Source: Streptomyces liliifuscus
Lineage (GTDB): Bacteria > Actinomycetota > Actinomycetes > Streptomycetales > Streptomycetaceae
Assembly: GCF_016598615.1 (NCBI RefSeq)
Contig: NZ_CP066831.1
Coordinates: forward strand, 10,044,001-10,108,000
Direction of reading: 5' to 3'
Length of the DNA: 64,000 bases
Positions 35,636 to 44,560 of this stretch are shown here, piece by piece; within the stretch, counting starts at the first letter, position 1; each line of letters starts with the position of its first letter. Made by a program: the position numbers and the translations under genes. The notes beneath the pieces are model-generated. The model saw nothing but the letters and a program-made list of their open reading frames with translations, had not been told where the DNA came from and searched no databases.

Positions 35636-36681
35636 CCGCCGCCGCGGGCCGCATCGACGTCCACCAGCACATCGTCCCCTCCTTCTACCGAGACCGTCTC
35701 ATCGGTTCCGGCATCGCCGAGGCCGGCGGCCGCGCCCTGCCCGGCTGGAGTCCTGAAGCGGCCCTGGAGCTGATGGATCTGCTGGGCACGGACACGGCGA
35801 TCGTGTCCGTCTCCACCCCAAGCACCGCCTTCCTCACGGAACCGAAGGAAGCCGCCGACCTGGCACGACGGCTCAACGACTTCTCCGCGTCCCTGGTCGC
35901 CGAACACCCTGGCCGCTTCGGCTACTTCGCCACTCTGCCCATGCCCGACATCACCGCCTCCGCGGCCGAGGCCCGCCGGGCCCTGGACGAGCTGGGCGCC
36001 GACGGGGTCACCCTCCTGGCCAACAATCAGGGCGTCTACCTCGGCGCGGACGGCCAGGACGCACTGTGGCAGACCCTGAACGACCGGGGTGCCGTCGTCT
36101 TCGTCCACCCGGCCGACCTTCCGGCCCCCGCCGTCGAGAACATCCCCCCGTTCGCCGCCGACTTCCTGCTGGACACGACCCGGGCCGCCTACCTCCTCGT
36201 ACGCAACGGAGTGGTCCGGCGCCACCCGCGCATCCGGTTCGTGCTCAGCCACGCGGGCGGCTTCGTGCCCTATGCCTCCCATCGCATGGCCACCGCCATC
36301 GCGGCCGACACCGGCCGCAGCCCCCTGGACGTGCTGGACGACTTCCGCGGCTTCTATTACGACACCGCGCTGTCCTCCAGCCCCGCCGCCCTGCCGACGC
36401 TGCTCGCCTTCGCCCGTCCAGGGCATGTCCTGTTCGGCAGCGACTGGCCGTTCGCCCCCGCCATCGCGGGCCAGTACTTCGCCAACGGCCTCGACAGCGG
36501 TGTGGACCCCGGTGTGCTCCGGGCCGTCAACCGCACCAACGCGGAAGCCCTCTTCCCTCGCCTGGCAGGTACAGCCGGCGCGCCGATCGCGGCCCGTCCG
36601 GCGCCGATGCGCCTGAGGCAGTCGGCCCAGCGTGCCGTCGCCCGCCTCCTCTTCAAACTCTTCCAGCCCGGCACCGGTTGA
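35632..36681 (+). CDS. Amidohydrolase-2 family (de)carboxylase/hydrolase
   Basis: 349-residue TIM-barrel metal enzyme of the ACMSD / 6-methylsalicylate and gamma-resorcylate decarboxylase branch. Metal ligands are visible: H11-x-H13 (VHQHIVP), a His in VFVHPADLP, a His in VLSHAGGFVP and the Asp in LFGSDWPF. It overlaps mhpE as ATGA and is the last gene of the right arm. Context suggests it decarboxylates an aromatic acid feeding the monooxygenase, or acts on a pathway intermediate; the sequence alone cannot decide. The C-terminal ~35 residues are basic and not conserved in the family as I know it. Confidence 0.88.
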   Translation: MTAAAGRIDVHQHIVPSFYRDRLIGSGIAEAGGRALPGWSPEAALELMDLLGTDTAIVSVSTPSTAFLTEPKEAADLARRLNDFSASLVAEHPGRFGYFATLPMPDITASAAEARRALDELGADGVTLLANNQGVYLGADGQDALWQTLNDRGAVVFVHPADLPAPAVENIPPFAADFLLDTTRAAYLLVRNGVVRRHPRIRFVLSHAGGFVPYASHRMATAIAADTGRSPLDVLDDFRGFYYDTALSSSPAALPTLLAFARPGHVLFGSDWPFAPAIAGQYFANGLDSGVDPGVLRAVNRTNAEALFPRLAGTAGAPIAARPAPMRLRQSAQRAVARLLFKLFQPGTG

Positions 36682-36745
36682 GGCACGCAGCGGCGCTCAG
36701 GCCTGCCCGATACGGGAGTTGGCCGGATGCGTTCTGCGCGAAGCG

Positions 36746-36774
36746 TTGACTAGAAAGCGCTTGCCCCTTACGTT
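36746..36774 (+). promoter_or_regulatory. Promoter with LacI-type core upstream of the PL1 pectate lyase
   Basis: TTGACT (36746-36751), 17-bp spacer, TACGTT (36769-36774). The spacer contains AAGCGCTT (36755-36762), the core of LacI/CcpA-type operators. It lies about 200 bp before the pectate lyase start. Confidence 0.5.
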
Positions 36775-36800
36775 TCCCGTTCAGCAGCGTGACCCGCCGC

Positions 36801-36824
36801 TGGCATCTCGTATATGAGATGCCA
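36801..36824. promoter_or_regulatory. Operator-like dyad upstream of pectate lyase genes
   Basis: TGGCATCTCGTATATGAGAT followed by GCCA: 9-bp perfect arms TGGCATCTC/GAGATGCCA with a near-palindromic centre. It is just downstream of the putative promoter at 36746, as expected of a repressor site of the GntR or IclR type, which commonly control pectin/uronate genes. The regulator is unidentified. Confidence 0.65.
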
Positions 36825-36973
36825 GATGCCGGAGGCGTTATGGCCTGGGGACGTGCACTCTCCAGGATGTCGCCGAGAGTCTCGTGCGGAGGCGCTGCGT
36901 TCGCAAGGCGATCCAAATGGTGAACATCGTTCACGTACATGAAAACTGGACGCTCTCGAAGGGACGCACCCGC

Positions 36974-37954
36974 ATGCGTACTCTCCCCCCACGCTCCCGT
37001 CCGAGGAGACTCGTCGTCTCCACGGTCGCGGCAGCCGCTCTCGCCGTCACCGCCGCCGTCGCTCTGCCGCAGTCCGCGGGTGCCGCCGAAACCTCCCCCA
37101 TCGGCTTCGGCACCGGCACCACGGGCGGCGGCGGTGCGAGTGCCGTCACCGTCTCCACGCTCGCCGCGTTCAAGACGGCTGTCACCGGCAACACCGCCAA
37201 GGTCGTCCGGGTCAGCGGGCTGATTACGCTCACCGGTCAGGTCGACGTCGGGTCCAACACCACGGTTCTGGGCGTCGGTTCGTCGTCCGGCTTCACCGGC
37301 GGCGGGCTGCGGCTGAAGGAAGTGACGAACGTCGTCATCCGCAACCTCAACATCAGCAAGCCGCTCGCGCCCTCCGACGGCGTCACCGTGCAGAAGTCCA
37401 CGAAGGTCTGGATCGACCACAACTCCTTCTCGGCGGACCGCGACCACGACAAGGACTACTACGACGGTCTGCTCGACATCAATCATGGCTCCGACAACGT
37501 CACCGTGTCCTGGAACACCTTCAAGGACCACTTCAAGGGCTCGCTCGCCGGACACAGTGACAACAATGCGAGCGAGGACACCGGTCACCTGAAGATCACG
37601 TACCACCACAACCACTTCAGCAACGTCTACTCGCGCATCCCCAGCCTGCGCTTCGGCACCGGCCACTTCTACGACAACTACGTACAGGGTGCCGACACCG
37701 CCGTGCACTCGCGCATGGGCGCCCAGATGCTCGTCGAGAACAACGTCTTCCGTACGACGAAGATCGCGGTCACGACGAACCGCAGCAGTGATGTGGACGG
37801 CTACGCCAACCTGCGCGGCAACGACCTCGGGGGAGCCGCCACCGAGATCTCCCGCACCGGCACCTTCACCAGCCCGCCGTACGGCTACACCGCCGAGCCC
37901 GCCTCCTCCGTCGTCTCCTCGGTGACGAGCGGCGCGGGCGCCGGAAAGCTCTGA
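36974..37954 (+). CDS. Secreted pectate lyase, family PL1
   Basis: 326-residue extracellular enzyme cleaving polygalacturonate by calcium-dependent beta-elimination. An N-terminal signal peptide (RRLVVSTVAAAALAVTAAVA, cleavage near SAGAAE) precedes a right-handed beta-helix. PL1 motifs: KVWIDHNSFSADRDHDKDYY (vWiDH plus Ca-binding aspartates), YDGLLDINHGSDNVTVSW, FKDHFKGSLAGHSD, and YSRIPSLRFGTGHFYDNY carrying the catalytic arginine. Chosen start ATG 36974, with GAAGGGA about 9 nt upstream, gives the best signal peptide. It precedes the PL3 gene by 60 bp and the two are probably cotranscribed. Confidence 0.95.
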   Translation: MRTLPPRSRPRRLVVSTVAAAALAVTAAVALPQSAGAAETSPIGFGTGTTGGGGASAVTVSTLAAFKTAVTGNTAKVVRVSGLITLTGQVDVGSNTTVLGVGSSSGFTGGGLRLKEVTNVVIRNLNISKPLAPSDGVTVQKSTKVWIDHNSFSADRDHDKDYYDGLLDINHGSDNVTVSWNTFKDHFKGSLAGHSDNNASEDTGHLKITYHHNHFSNVYSRIPSLRFGTGHFYDNYVQGADTAVHSRMGAQMLVENNVFRTTKIAVTTNRSSDVDGYANLRGNDLGGAATEISRTGTFTSPPYGYTAEPASSVVSSVTSGAGAGKL

Positions 37955-38014
37955 CGACCCCCCCCAACCGATCCCCCCAAACCGACCCCCACAACCGGAA
38001 GAAGGCACAGGGAC

Positions 38015-38797
38015 ATGACTTCTCCAGCGACCCCGCGCGCCCGCCGACGCGCGCTGACCGGCACCCTGACCGCACTCGGTCTTTCATCTGTCATGATCAC
38101 GACAGTCGGTGCGCCGCCCGCGAGTGCCGCCACCTGGCCGACGCCCGCCAGTAGCCAGCCCGTGAGTTCGACCATCTCCGTCTCGGGTGTCAGGGACGGC
38201 GGCATGGTGCGGTACTACGGCAGCGGTGCCCTGGCCGGTGACGGCCAGGAGGAGGGCCAGGACCCGATCTTCAAGCTCGCGGCCGGCGCGACCCTCAAGA
38301 ACGTCATCATCGGCGCGCCCGGCGCCGACGGCATCCACTGCGAGGGCAACTGCACCCTGCAGAACGTGTGGTGGGAGGACGTCGGCGAGGACGCCGCCAC
38401 CTTCCGCGGCGGCTCGACGTACACCGTGACCGGCGGTGGCGCCAAGAAGGCAGCCGACAAGGTCTTCCAGCACAACGGGCCCGGCACCCTGAACATCTCC
38501 AACTTCGCCGTCAGCGAGTTCAAGACGCTGTACAGGTCCTGCGGCGACTGCTCCACGCAGTACACGCGCAAGGTGAACCTCAGCAACATCGAGGTGACCG
38601 GCACGGGATCCACCGCCCGGCTCGTCGGCATCAACGTCAACCGCAACGACGTGGCGACACTGCGCGGCATCACGATCCTGAACGACTCCAGCCGAAAGGT
38701 CATCCCCTGCCAGAAGTACAACAACAACACCGCGGTCGGTACTGGCCCCGACAGCACCAACTGCCTGTACGCCGCTTCGGACATCACCTACAGGTGA
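38015..38797 (+). CDS. Secreted pectate lyase, family PL3
   Basis: 260-residue small beta-helix pectate lyase. The signal peptide (ALTGTLTALGLSSVMITTVG) ends near PPASAAT. Family PL3 landmarks are GQEEGQDPIFKLAAGATLKN, IIGAPGADGIHCEGNCTLQN, VWWEDVGEDAATFRG and KVFQHNGPGTLNI. Cysteine pairs (HCEGNC, CGDC, PCQKYNNN...NCLY) match the disulphide-rich class. GAAGGCACAGGGAC lies before the ATG. Together with the PL1 enzyme it attacks de-esterified pectin, PL3 members often preferring low-ester substrates. Confidence 0.95.
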   Translation: MTSPATPRARRRALTGTLTALGLSSVMITTVGAPPASAATWPTPASSQPVSSTISVSGVRDGGMVRYYGSGALAGDGQEEGQDPIFKLAAGATLKNVIIGAPGADGIHCEGNCTLQNVWWEDVGEDAATFRGGSTYTVTGGGAKKAADKVFQHNGPGTLNISNFAVSEFKTLYRSCGDCSTQYTRKVNLSNIEVTGTGSTARLVGINVNRNDVATLRGITILNDSSRKVIPCQKYNNNTAVGTGPDSTNCLYAASDITYR

Positions 38798-38890
38798 GCC
38801 GAGGCAGGTGAACCGTCGCGGGGGAGCCGTGACGTGTGAGCCGTGACGTGTGAACGGTGACAGTGTGGGCCGCGACGCGTGAACCGAAGC

Positions 38891-38945
38891 CCCGGCGGCC
38901 GGACGAACCTCACTTCCCCCCACGGAGGTTCGCTCGGCCGCCGGG
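38891..38945. terminator. Large hairpin between convergent PL3 and isomerase genes
   Basis: Outer arms CCCGGCGGCCG (38891-38901) / CGGCCGCCGGG (38935-38945), a 3-nt internal loop each side, then GAACCTC/GAGGTTC. It is likely a bidirectional terminator. Short direct repeats of GAGCCGTGACGTGT lie just upstream (about 38825-38855). Confidence 0.75.
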
Positions 38946-38991
38946 TGCGTGCGTGTCATCGACCGGCGGGGGCCGCGGCGGTCGGCTGCGG

Positions 38992-39861
38992 CTAGGCCGC
39001 GAGCTCCTTGGTGATGAGGTCGAGCATGAACGCCGAGGACTCGCGGGCCCGTTCCTCCCAGGCGAACACGCAGGCGGTCGCCACCCCGTCGAAGTCCAGC
39101 TCGCGCAGGGTGCCGAAGAAGACGTCCCAGTCGACCTCGCCCTGGCCGATGTCGAGATGCTGGTGGATACGGGCGGTCGTGCCGGGCGGGTTGAGGATGT
39201 AGCGCAGACCGGACGAGCCCTTGTGGTTGAAGGAGTCGGCGATGTGCACGTGCTGCAGCTTGTCCCCGGCGTAGCGCATCATCTTCGCGATGTCCGCCCC
39301 GACTTCGGAGGCCCCGGAGAGGTGGAAGGAGTGCGGGGCGCAGTAGAGGTAGTTCACCCAGGGCTTGTTGATCGCCCGTACGAGGTCGACCGCGGGGGTG
39401 TTCTCCTCGCAGAAGTCGTCAGGGTGGGCCTCCAGGTTGAGGGCGATGCCCTCGCGCTCGAAGACCGGCAGCAGCTCGTCCATCGAGCGCCAGAAGGCGG
39501 CCTCGCTCGCGGCGGCCTGCTCGGGGCGGCCGTTGAACTCCGAGTTCATCAGGGAGCATCCGAGATCGGCGGTGATCTCGATCATCCGCTTCCAGTAGCG
39601 GACGGCGGCCTGTCGCTCGGTCTCGTCCGGCGAGGACCACTTGTACAGCGGCAGTACGGAGGACAGCCTGACGCCGTGTGTGCGCAGGGAGTTCTTCAGC
39701 GCGGCGACGCGTTCGTCGTCCGCCCGCGGATGCAGGAAGAAGGGCATGAAGTCGTCGCGGGGCGACAACTCGATGTGCTCGTAGCCGAGTTCGGCGACCG
39801 TACGCACCATGTCGTCCATCGGCAGGGCGCGCAGCATGTACGGGTCGAGTGCGATCTTCAC
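38992..39861 (-). CDS. Sugar phosphate isomerase/epimerase-like TIM-barrel protein
   Basis: 289-residue xylose-isomerase-like (AP endonuclease family 2) protein. GTG 39861 overlaps the stop of the oxidoreductase gene as GTGA. Metal-site residues lie in NLEAHPDDFCEEN (Glu/His/Asp), HVHIADSF (His, Asp) and DIGQGEVDWDVFF (conserved GxGxxD/W). Such proteins isomerise or epimerise keto-sugars or inositol derivatives; with the adjacent IolG-like dehydrogenase it forms a common two-gene module for oxidising and rearranging a sugar or cyclitol. Exact substrate unknown. Confidence 0.88.
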   Translation of the reverse strand: MKIALDPYMLRALPMDDMVRTVAELGYEHIELSPRDDFMPFFLHPRADDERVAALKNSLRTHGVRLSSVLPLYKWSSPDETERQAAVRYWKRMIEITADLGCSLMNSEFNGRPEQAAASEAAFWRSMDELLPVFEREGIALNLEAHPDDFCEENTPAVDLVRAINKPWVNYLYCAPHSFHLSGASEVGADIAKMMRYAGDKLQHVHIADSFNHKGSSGLRYILNPPGTTARIHQHLDIGQGEVDWDVFFGTLRELDFDGVATACVFAWEERARESSAFMLDLITKELAA

Positions 39862-40877
39862 GCGGTGCCTCCGTAAAGGGCCGGGCGGGGCTTCATGTCG
39901 ACGGTGACGACCGCGCCGCCGGAGTCCAGGGACCGCACGGCGGCGTCGGTGATGACGGTGGCGGCATAGCCGTCCCAGGCGGACGGACCGGTGGGCTCGA
40001 CGGCCGCCTCGACGGAGGCGATCCACTCGCGGAACTCGGTGTCGAAGGCGTCCACGAAGCGGCCCTTCCAGTCCTGCTGGACGGCGGTGCCGTGGCGTCC
40101 GGCGGCACGGACCCCGACGGCGGCCGGATCGGGCAGCCGTACGAGACCGTCCTCGCCGACCGTCTCGCACTGGATGTCGTAGCCGTACTGGCAGTTGACG
40201 AAGACCTCGAGGTCGACGCGGACGCCGCCGGCGGTCTCGAAGTACATGATCTGCGGATCCTTGAGGTGTGCGAACCGCTTGCTCGTGGCGCGCGGGGTGA
40301 CCACCTGGGCGGAGACGATCTCGTCGTCGAGGAGCCAGCGCAGTACGTCGATCTCGTGCACGGCGGTGTCCTGCGCGGCCATGCGGGAGGTGTACGCCTC
40401 CGGGACGGTCGGGTTGCGGTGGGCGCAGTGCACGATCAGCGGGGTGCCGATGCCACCGGCGGTGATCACCTCCTTCATCTGGCGGTAGCCCGCGTCGAAG
40501 CGGCGCATGAAGCCGACCTGGACCAGGCGACGGCCGTGGGCGCGCTCGGCCTCGACGACGCGCAGGCAGTCCTCGGCGCTGGTGGCCAGGGGCTTCTCGC
40601 AGAAGACGGGCTTGCCGGCGGCGACGGCGTTCAGGACGTGCTCGGCGTGGGTGGGGCCCCACGAGGTGACGAGGACGGCGTCCACCACGGGGGAGTCGAT
40701 CAGGTCGGTACCCGTGGGGAGCGCGGTGGCGCCGACACGGGCGGCCACCTCGGCGGCGCGCTCCGCGTCGATGTCGGTCACGGCGGTGACGGTGGCCCCG
40801 GTGACGACCTCGGTGAGTCGTCGTATGTGGTCCTGGCCGATCATTCCGGCGCCGATGACACCTACGCGTACGGTCAT
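39858..40877 (-). CDS. Gfo/Idh/MocA oxidoreductase, inositol 2-dehydrogenase-like
   Basis: 339-residue NAD(P)-dependent dehydrogenase. The Rossmann motif VGVIGAGMIGQDHIRRL is at residues 4-20, the catalytic lysine motif EKPLATS near residue 97, and the inositol dehydrogenase-like MRRFDAGYRQMKEVI and AVHEIDVLRWLL (conserved D/H pair) follow. It resembles IolG but the substrate is not settled by sequence. It is divergent from the LacI gene and coupled by overlap to the isomerase gene. Confidence 0.9.
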   Translation of the reverse strand: MTVRVGVIGAGMIGQDHIRRLTEVVTGATVTAVTDIDAERAAEVAARVGATALPTGTDLIDSPVVDAVLVTSWGPTHAEHVLNAVAAGKPVFCEKPLATSAEDCLRVVEAERAHGRRLVQVGFMRRFDAGYRQMKEVITAGGIGTPLIVHCAHRNPTVPEAYTSRMAAQDTAVHEIDVLRWLLDDEIVSAQVVTPRATSKRFAHLKDPQIMYFETAGGVRVDLEVFVNCQYGYDIQCETVGEDGLVRLPDPAAVGVRAAGRHGTAVQQDWKGRFVDAFDTEFREWIASVEAAVEPTGPSAWDGYAATVITDAAVRSLDSGGAVVTVDMKPRPALYGGTA

Positions 40878-40946
40878 GGTCGTTTCCTTCGAGGGGGGCG
40901 TCGGGGGCGGTGCGATGTCTCGCGGGAAGGTCCTCTGTCGCGCTCT

Positions 40947-40962
40947 ACTAGCGCGCTCTAGT
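40947..40962. promoter_or_regulatory. LacI-type operator between oxidoreductase and lacI genes
   Basis: ACTAG-CGCGCT-CTAGT, with a CGCGCTCTA direct repeat partly overlapping on its left. It lies 70 bp from the oxidoreductase start and about 100 bp from the LacI start, the position for autoregulated divergent control. Confidence 0.55.
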
Positions 40963-41063
40963 CCGAGTACGATGACCCCTGTCCAAATGTCATGTCAATG
41001 GCTTGTTGCTGGGAGATTTCGAGTGCGGCGCCGAGACGGGCGGCGCCGGAGGGCGGTTCACAG

Positions 41064-42119
41064 GTGGATGCGTCGGGCAGGCAGCGGCCCACGATGGCGG
41101 ACGTCGCCGCGAAGGCGGGCGTGTCCAGGGCGCTCGTCTCGATCGTCTTCCGCGGGCGACCGGGGGCGAGCCAGGAGACCCGCGACCGGGTCCTGCGCGT
41201 CGCCGACGAGATCGGCTACCGCCCCGACAGCGCGGCCCGGCTGCTGGCCCGCGGCCGCAGCCGCACGCTCGGTGTGATGTTCACCGTGCACCAGGCCTTC
41301 CACACGGACCTCATCGAGGGGATCTATCCCGAGGCCGAACGCCTTGGCTACGACGTCCTGCTCTCGGCGGCCGCGCAGGGCCGCAGCGAGGCGAAGGCCG
41401 TCGAGGCCCTGCTCAGCCACCGCTGCGAGGCGCTGATCCTGCTGGCCTCCGACGCGGAGGCCGCCTACCTCGACGCACTCGGACAGCGCGCGGTGACCGT
41501 CTCCGTCGGCCGGCGCGTCCCCCGCGCCCGCGTGGACTTCGTGCACTCGGCCGAGGCCAAGGGTGCCCGCCAGGCCATGGAACACCTCCTCGAACTGGGT
41601 CACCGCCGGATCGTGCACATCGACGGAGGCCGTGGCCCCGGTTCGGTCGAACGCCGACGCGCCTACCGGGCCGCGATGCGCCGCCACGGGCTGGAGTCCG
41701 AGGTGCGGGTGATCCCCGGCGACCACACGGAGCAGTCGGGCATCGACACCGGCCGCCTGCTCCTGGCCGAGCGCGACCGGGGCCTGCCCCTGCCCACGGC
41801 GGTCCTCGCGGGCAACGACCGCTGTGCGATGGGCCTGTTGATGTCCCTGACGCGGGCCGGCGTCGACGTTCCCCACGACCTGTCCGTCGTCGGCTACGAC
41901 GACAGCCACCTCTCCCATCTGATGCCCATGGGCCTCACCACCGTGCGCCAGGACGCGCTGCTCATGGCGGAACACGCGGTCCGGTTCGCCGTGGAACGAC
42001 TGGAGAACCCCGAACTGGAGCCACGGGAAGCGGTGTTGGACCCGAAGCTAGTGGTCCGTGGGACCAGCGGACCTCCGCCGGAGCGGGCGACGACCGGAGG
42101 GCCGTCGCCGGACGGGTGA
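41064..42119 (+). CDS. LacI-family transcriptional regulator of the sugar oxidoreductase module
   Basis: 351 residues from GTG 41064 (GGAGGG 10 nt upstream); ATG 41094 is an alternative. The N-terminal helix-turn-helix reads MADVAAKAGVSRALVSIVFRG, the hinge helix SAARLLARGRSRTLGVM, and a periplasmic-binding-protein-like effector domain follows (GHRRIVHIDGGRGPGS, DLSVVGYDDSHLSHL). It is divergent from the IolG-like/isomerase pair and probably represses it until a sugar or cyclitol binds. The C-terminus has a Pro/Gly-rich tail. Confidence 0.92.
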   Translation: MDASGRQRPTMADVAAKAGVSRALVSIVFRGRPGASQETRDRVLRVADEIGYRPDSAARLLARGRSRTLGVMFTVHQAFHTDLIEGIYPEAERLGYDVLLSAAAQGRSEAKAVEALLSHRCEALILLASDAEAAYLDALGQRAVTVSVGRRVPRARVDFVHSAEAKGARQAMEHLLELGHRRIVHIDGGRGPGSVERRRAYRAAMRRHGLESEVRVIPGDHTEQSGIDTGRLLLAERDRGLPLPTAVLAGNDRCAMGLLMSLTRAGVDVPHDLSVVGYDDSHLSHLMPMGLTTVRQDALLMAEHAVRFAVERLENPELEPREAVLDPKLVVRGTSGPPPERATTGGPSPDG

Positions 42120-42177
42120 CCTGCGTACGCGCGGACGCGGTGTCCGACCGTGGGACGGCCAGGTACGACACGTGCTG

Positions 42178-43941
42178 TCAGCCGATGTCGAACAGGTTCG
42201 GCAGTCGCAGGAGGTGGCGGGTCCGGTCGTGGCGTTTGAGCGGCTCGAGTTCCGGGGCCCGGTACAACGGGGTGACGGTGCAGCGCTCGGCGGCCGAACC
42301 GACCCTGTCCAGCAGGGCGTTGACGGCCTGCCGGGCCGAGGTGTTGGCGCCTTCCATCGTGGCCAGATCGATGGGCACGGCCACATAGTCGCCGGACAGG
42401 AAGAGGTTGGGGATCTTCGTGGCCGATCGCGGACGGTGGTGGAAGGTCCCCGTCGGATGGATGAGCAACTGCTCCTCGTTGACCGGGTTCGGGGTGCCGA
42501 GCCCGTCCACCGCCGGATCGAGGAACCAGGAGTGCAGCACGGAGTCCTTGAGGACCGTACGGCCGGTGTCGTTGAGCGCCGCCTTCAACTGCGCCCACAC
42601 CTCGCGGGCGACTTCGGTGCGGGTGCACTGCTTGGCGGTCTTCCCGTACAGGATGCCGGGCCGGTCCCACTCGGAGACGTCCACCGACAGACAGTCCGCG
42701 ACCGTGCCGTCGCCGAAGTCCTTGGGGAAGTCGTGGCCCGGCCAGTGCTGGGCCTGGGCGATCGCGGTCAGCGACCACGGGGAGTCGATGAGGTCGAGGT
42801 GGCCGTGCAGGATCGGCGTACGTTCCGTGAGATAGAACTGGATGCCGGTCATCCAGTCCGTCTCCAGCCGGTCGCACTCGGCGAGTTGGGGGTCGGCGGC
42901 GCGTACGGCGGAGTTCCAGGTGCGTCGGGCGTGCTCGACCGGCATGGCCGAGATGTAGTGGTCGGCGGTGACGGTACGGCGGGCACCGCCCGGGTCCTCC
43001 ATGACGGCTCCGGCGATCCGGCCCGCCTCAAGGGTCAGGTCCCGTACGGTCCAGCCGATGTTGAACTCGACCCCGAGCGACCTCAGATACGTCACCCAGG
43101 GGTCGATCCAGGCCTCGTTGGTGGGCGCGTTGAGGATCCGGTCCAGTGCTCCGTCCGCGCCCCGCCCGAGGAGGTTGAAGGCGAAGGCCTCCAGCAGGGT
43201 CCCGACCGTACGGGTACTGGCTTCCTCCGCCTTGGTGGCCACGATGTTGCGGGTGATGCCGATGGCGAGGATCCGCTGGTAGTCGTACGACATCCGGCCC
43301 GCCCGTACGAACTCCCACCACGGCATCCGCTCCCAGACCTCGTCGCGGCGTTCGTCGCAGCTGGTGAGGAACACGAGGAAGCGGTTGGCGAAGTAGAGGG
43401 CCTCGTGGAGGGGGAGGTTGAAGGCGGTGTCCAGGAGCGAGGTGAGGGCGCGGCGGATCTCGTCGGGGGTGAGTTCGGCCGGGGTGTTGCCGGGCCAGGG
43501 GAGCGGGATCCGGATGTCCTCGCGGCCGCCCGAGCGGGCGAACAGCATCTCCTTGGGGGCGACGAGGTTGTCGTGGACGCCGTTGGGGTTGCCGGGGAAG
43601 GGGATGCGTCGCATGGTGTCGGGCAGGTTGTGGTAGATGCCCGGGATGAAGCGGAAGCCGTGCTCCCCGGGCAGGGGTTCGCGGCCGCCCGTGGCACTGT
43701 TCGGTACGTCCATGCTGCGGGCCTTGCCGCCCAGCGCCTTGCGCTCGTAGACCGTCACCCGGAAGCCGCGTTCGGCGAGTTCGTGCGCGGCCGTGAGCCC
43801 GGCGACGCCCCCGCCCAGCACGGCCACGGTCTGCGGGGCGGCGCTGCCCTGGGCCACGGCCCGCTGGGGAGCCGCCAGAGCGACCCCGCCGCCCGCGGCC
43901 GCGGCCGTGCCCAGGAACCCTCTTCGCGTGGTGCCGCCCAT
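42178..43941 (-). CDS. Tat-exported FAD-dependent amine oxidase / hydroxysqualene dehydroxylase-like protein
   Basis: 587-residue flavoprotein. The N-terminus has a Tat signal (TTRRGFLGTAAAAGGGVALA), then the FAD dinucleotide motif VAVLGGGVAGLTAAHELAERG and RxxGGK(A/R) (ERKALGGKARS). The C-terminus has the second FAD motif NLFLSGDYVAVPIDLATMEGA. The GEHGFRFIPGIYHNLPDTM segment is typical of the phytoene desaturase / HpnE-related family. The physiological substrate is unknown; export suggests an extracytoplasmic oxidation. A TTACCG-T-CGGTAA dyad sits 10 bp upstream of the start. Confidence 0.85.
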   Translation of the reverse strand: MGGTTRRGFLGTAAAAGGGVALAAPQRAVAQGSAAPQTVAVLGGGVAGLTAAHELAERGFRVTVYERKALGGKARSMDVPNSATGGREPLPGEHGFRFIPGIYHNLPDTMRRIPFPGNPNGVHDNLVAPKEMLFARSGGREDIRIPLPWPGNTPAELTPDEIRRALTSLLDTAFNLPLHEALYFANRFLVFLTSCDERRDEVWERMPWWEFVRAGRMSYDYQRILAIGITRNIVATKAEEASTRTVGTLLEAFAFNLLGRGADGALDRILNAPTNEAWIDPWVTYLRSLGVEFNIGWTVRDLTLEAGRIAGAVMEDPGGARRTVTADHYISAMPVEHARRTWNSAVRAADPQLAECDRLETDWMTGIQFYLTERTPILHGHLDLIDSPWSLTAIAQAQHWPGHDFPKDFGDGTVADCLSVDVSEWDRPGILYGKTAKQCTRTEVAREVWAQLKAALNDTGRTVLKDSVLHSWFLDPAVDGLGTPNPVNEEQLLIHPTGTFHHRPRSATKIPNLFLSGDYVAVPIDLATMEGANTSARQAVNALLDRVGSAAERCTVTPLYRAPELEPLKRHDRTRHLLRLPNLFDIG

Positions 43942-43950
43942 CGCTCCCCC

Positions 43951-43963
43951 TTACCGTCGGTAA
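43951..43963. promoter_or_regulatory. Operator-like inverted repeat before the amine oxidase gene
   Basis: TTACCG-T-CGGTAA, 6-bp perfect arms, immediately upstream of the amine oxidase ribosome site. Sites of this type are often bound by TetR-family regulators. Confidence 0.5.
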
Positions 43964-44258
43964 CCACTGGCGCACGAGGATACGAGCGACGCACCGATCC
44001 CGGAAGGCGACCGACGAAGCCCGGGTCACTTTGGCTTGATGCCGCATCAGGCCGGCGGCACCGACGGGGTGCGGAGACGGCGTTGGGGAGTCGGAGTGAG
44101 AGAGTCGGCCCTTTCAACCTGGTTGAGTGCACGCGTAGTTGGCGGGCGACTGAGCGCGGGAGCGGGCGAAGCGTCTGCTTGGATACAGGATCGATGAACT
44201 CCTGCGCGGCGGCTGGCGGATGCGGCCGGCTGAAGCAGGCAGACGAAAGGTGGATCTC
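43964..44258. other. Intergenic region between amine oxidase and small membrane protein genes
   Basis: About 295 bp that must hold the divergent promoters. Apart from the dyad at 43951, I see no gene, repeat or convincing promoter boxes. Confidence 0.3.
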
Positions 44259-44513
44259 ATGGGAGCGACGCGGGACCGGTCCGTGGGGTACGACATCCAG
44301 GTCCCCGCGGGGCGGACCAGGTGGTGGATCGTCGCCCTGATCATGGGTCTGCCGGCACTTCTCGTAGCCGGCTTCCTCGCCATGATCGTCATCTGGGTGC
44401 TGGCCGACGACTCGTCCGAGGCCGAGCGGCGGCCTTCCCACGGCCTTGAGGTGAGCGTGGGGGACGGATGGGCCGGAAGCACTCCCGCCTCGTCCCGTGC
44501 ATCGGCGGTGTGA
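44259..44513 (+). CDS. Small single-span membrane protein, unrecognised
   Basis: 84 residues from ATG 44259, with AAAGGTGG 5 nt upstream. A basic/polar N-terminus (GATRDRSVGYDIQVPAGRTR) leads into one long hydrophobic helix (WWIVALIMGLPALLVAGF, about residues 26-48) and an acidic Ser-rich tail. No family is recognised. The ribosome site, a coherent membrane helix and normal codon use favour a real gene; the low-complexity tail is less convincing. Confidence 0.5.
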   Translation: MGATRDRSVGYDIQVPAGRTRWWIVALIMGLPALLVAGFLAMIVIWVLADDSSEAERRPSHGLEVSVGDGWAGSTPASSRASAV

Positions 44514-44560
44514 CACCGAGAGCTCTCCTCGGCGGCGCTCGGCTTCCCTGCCCCGGTGGT

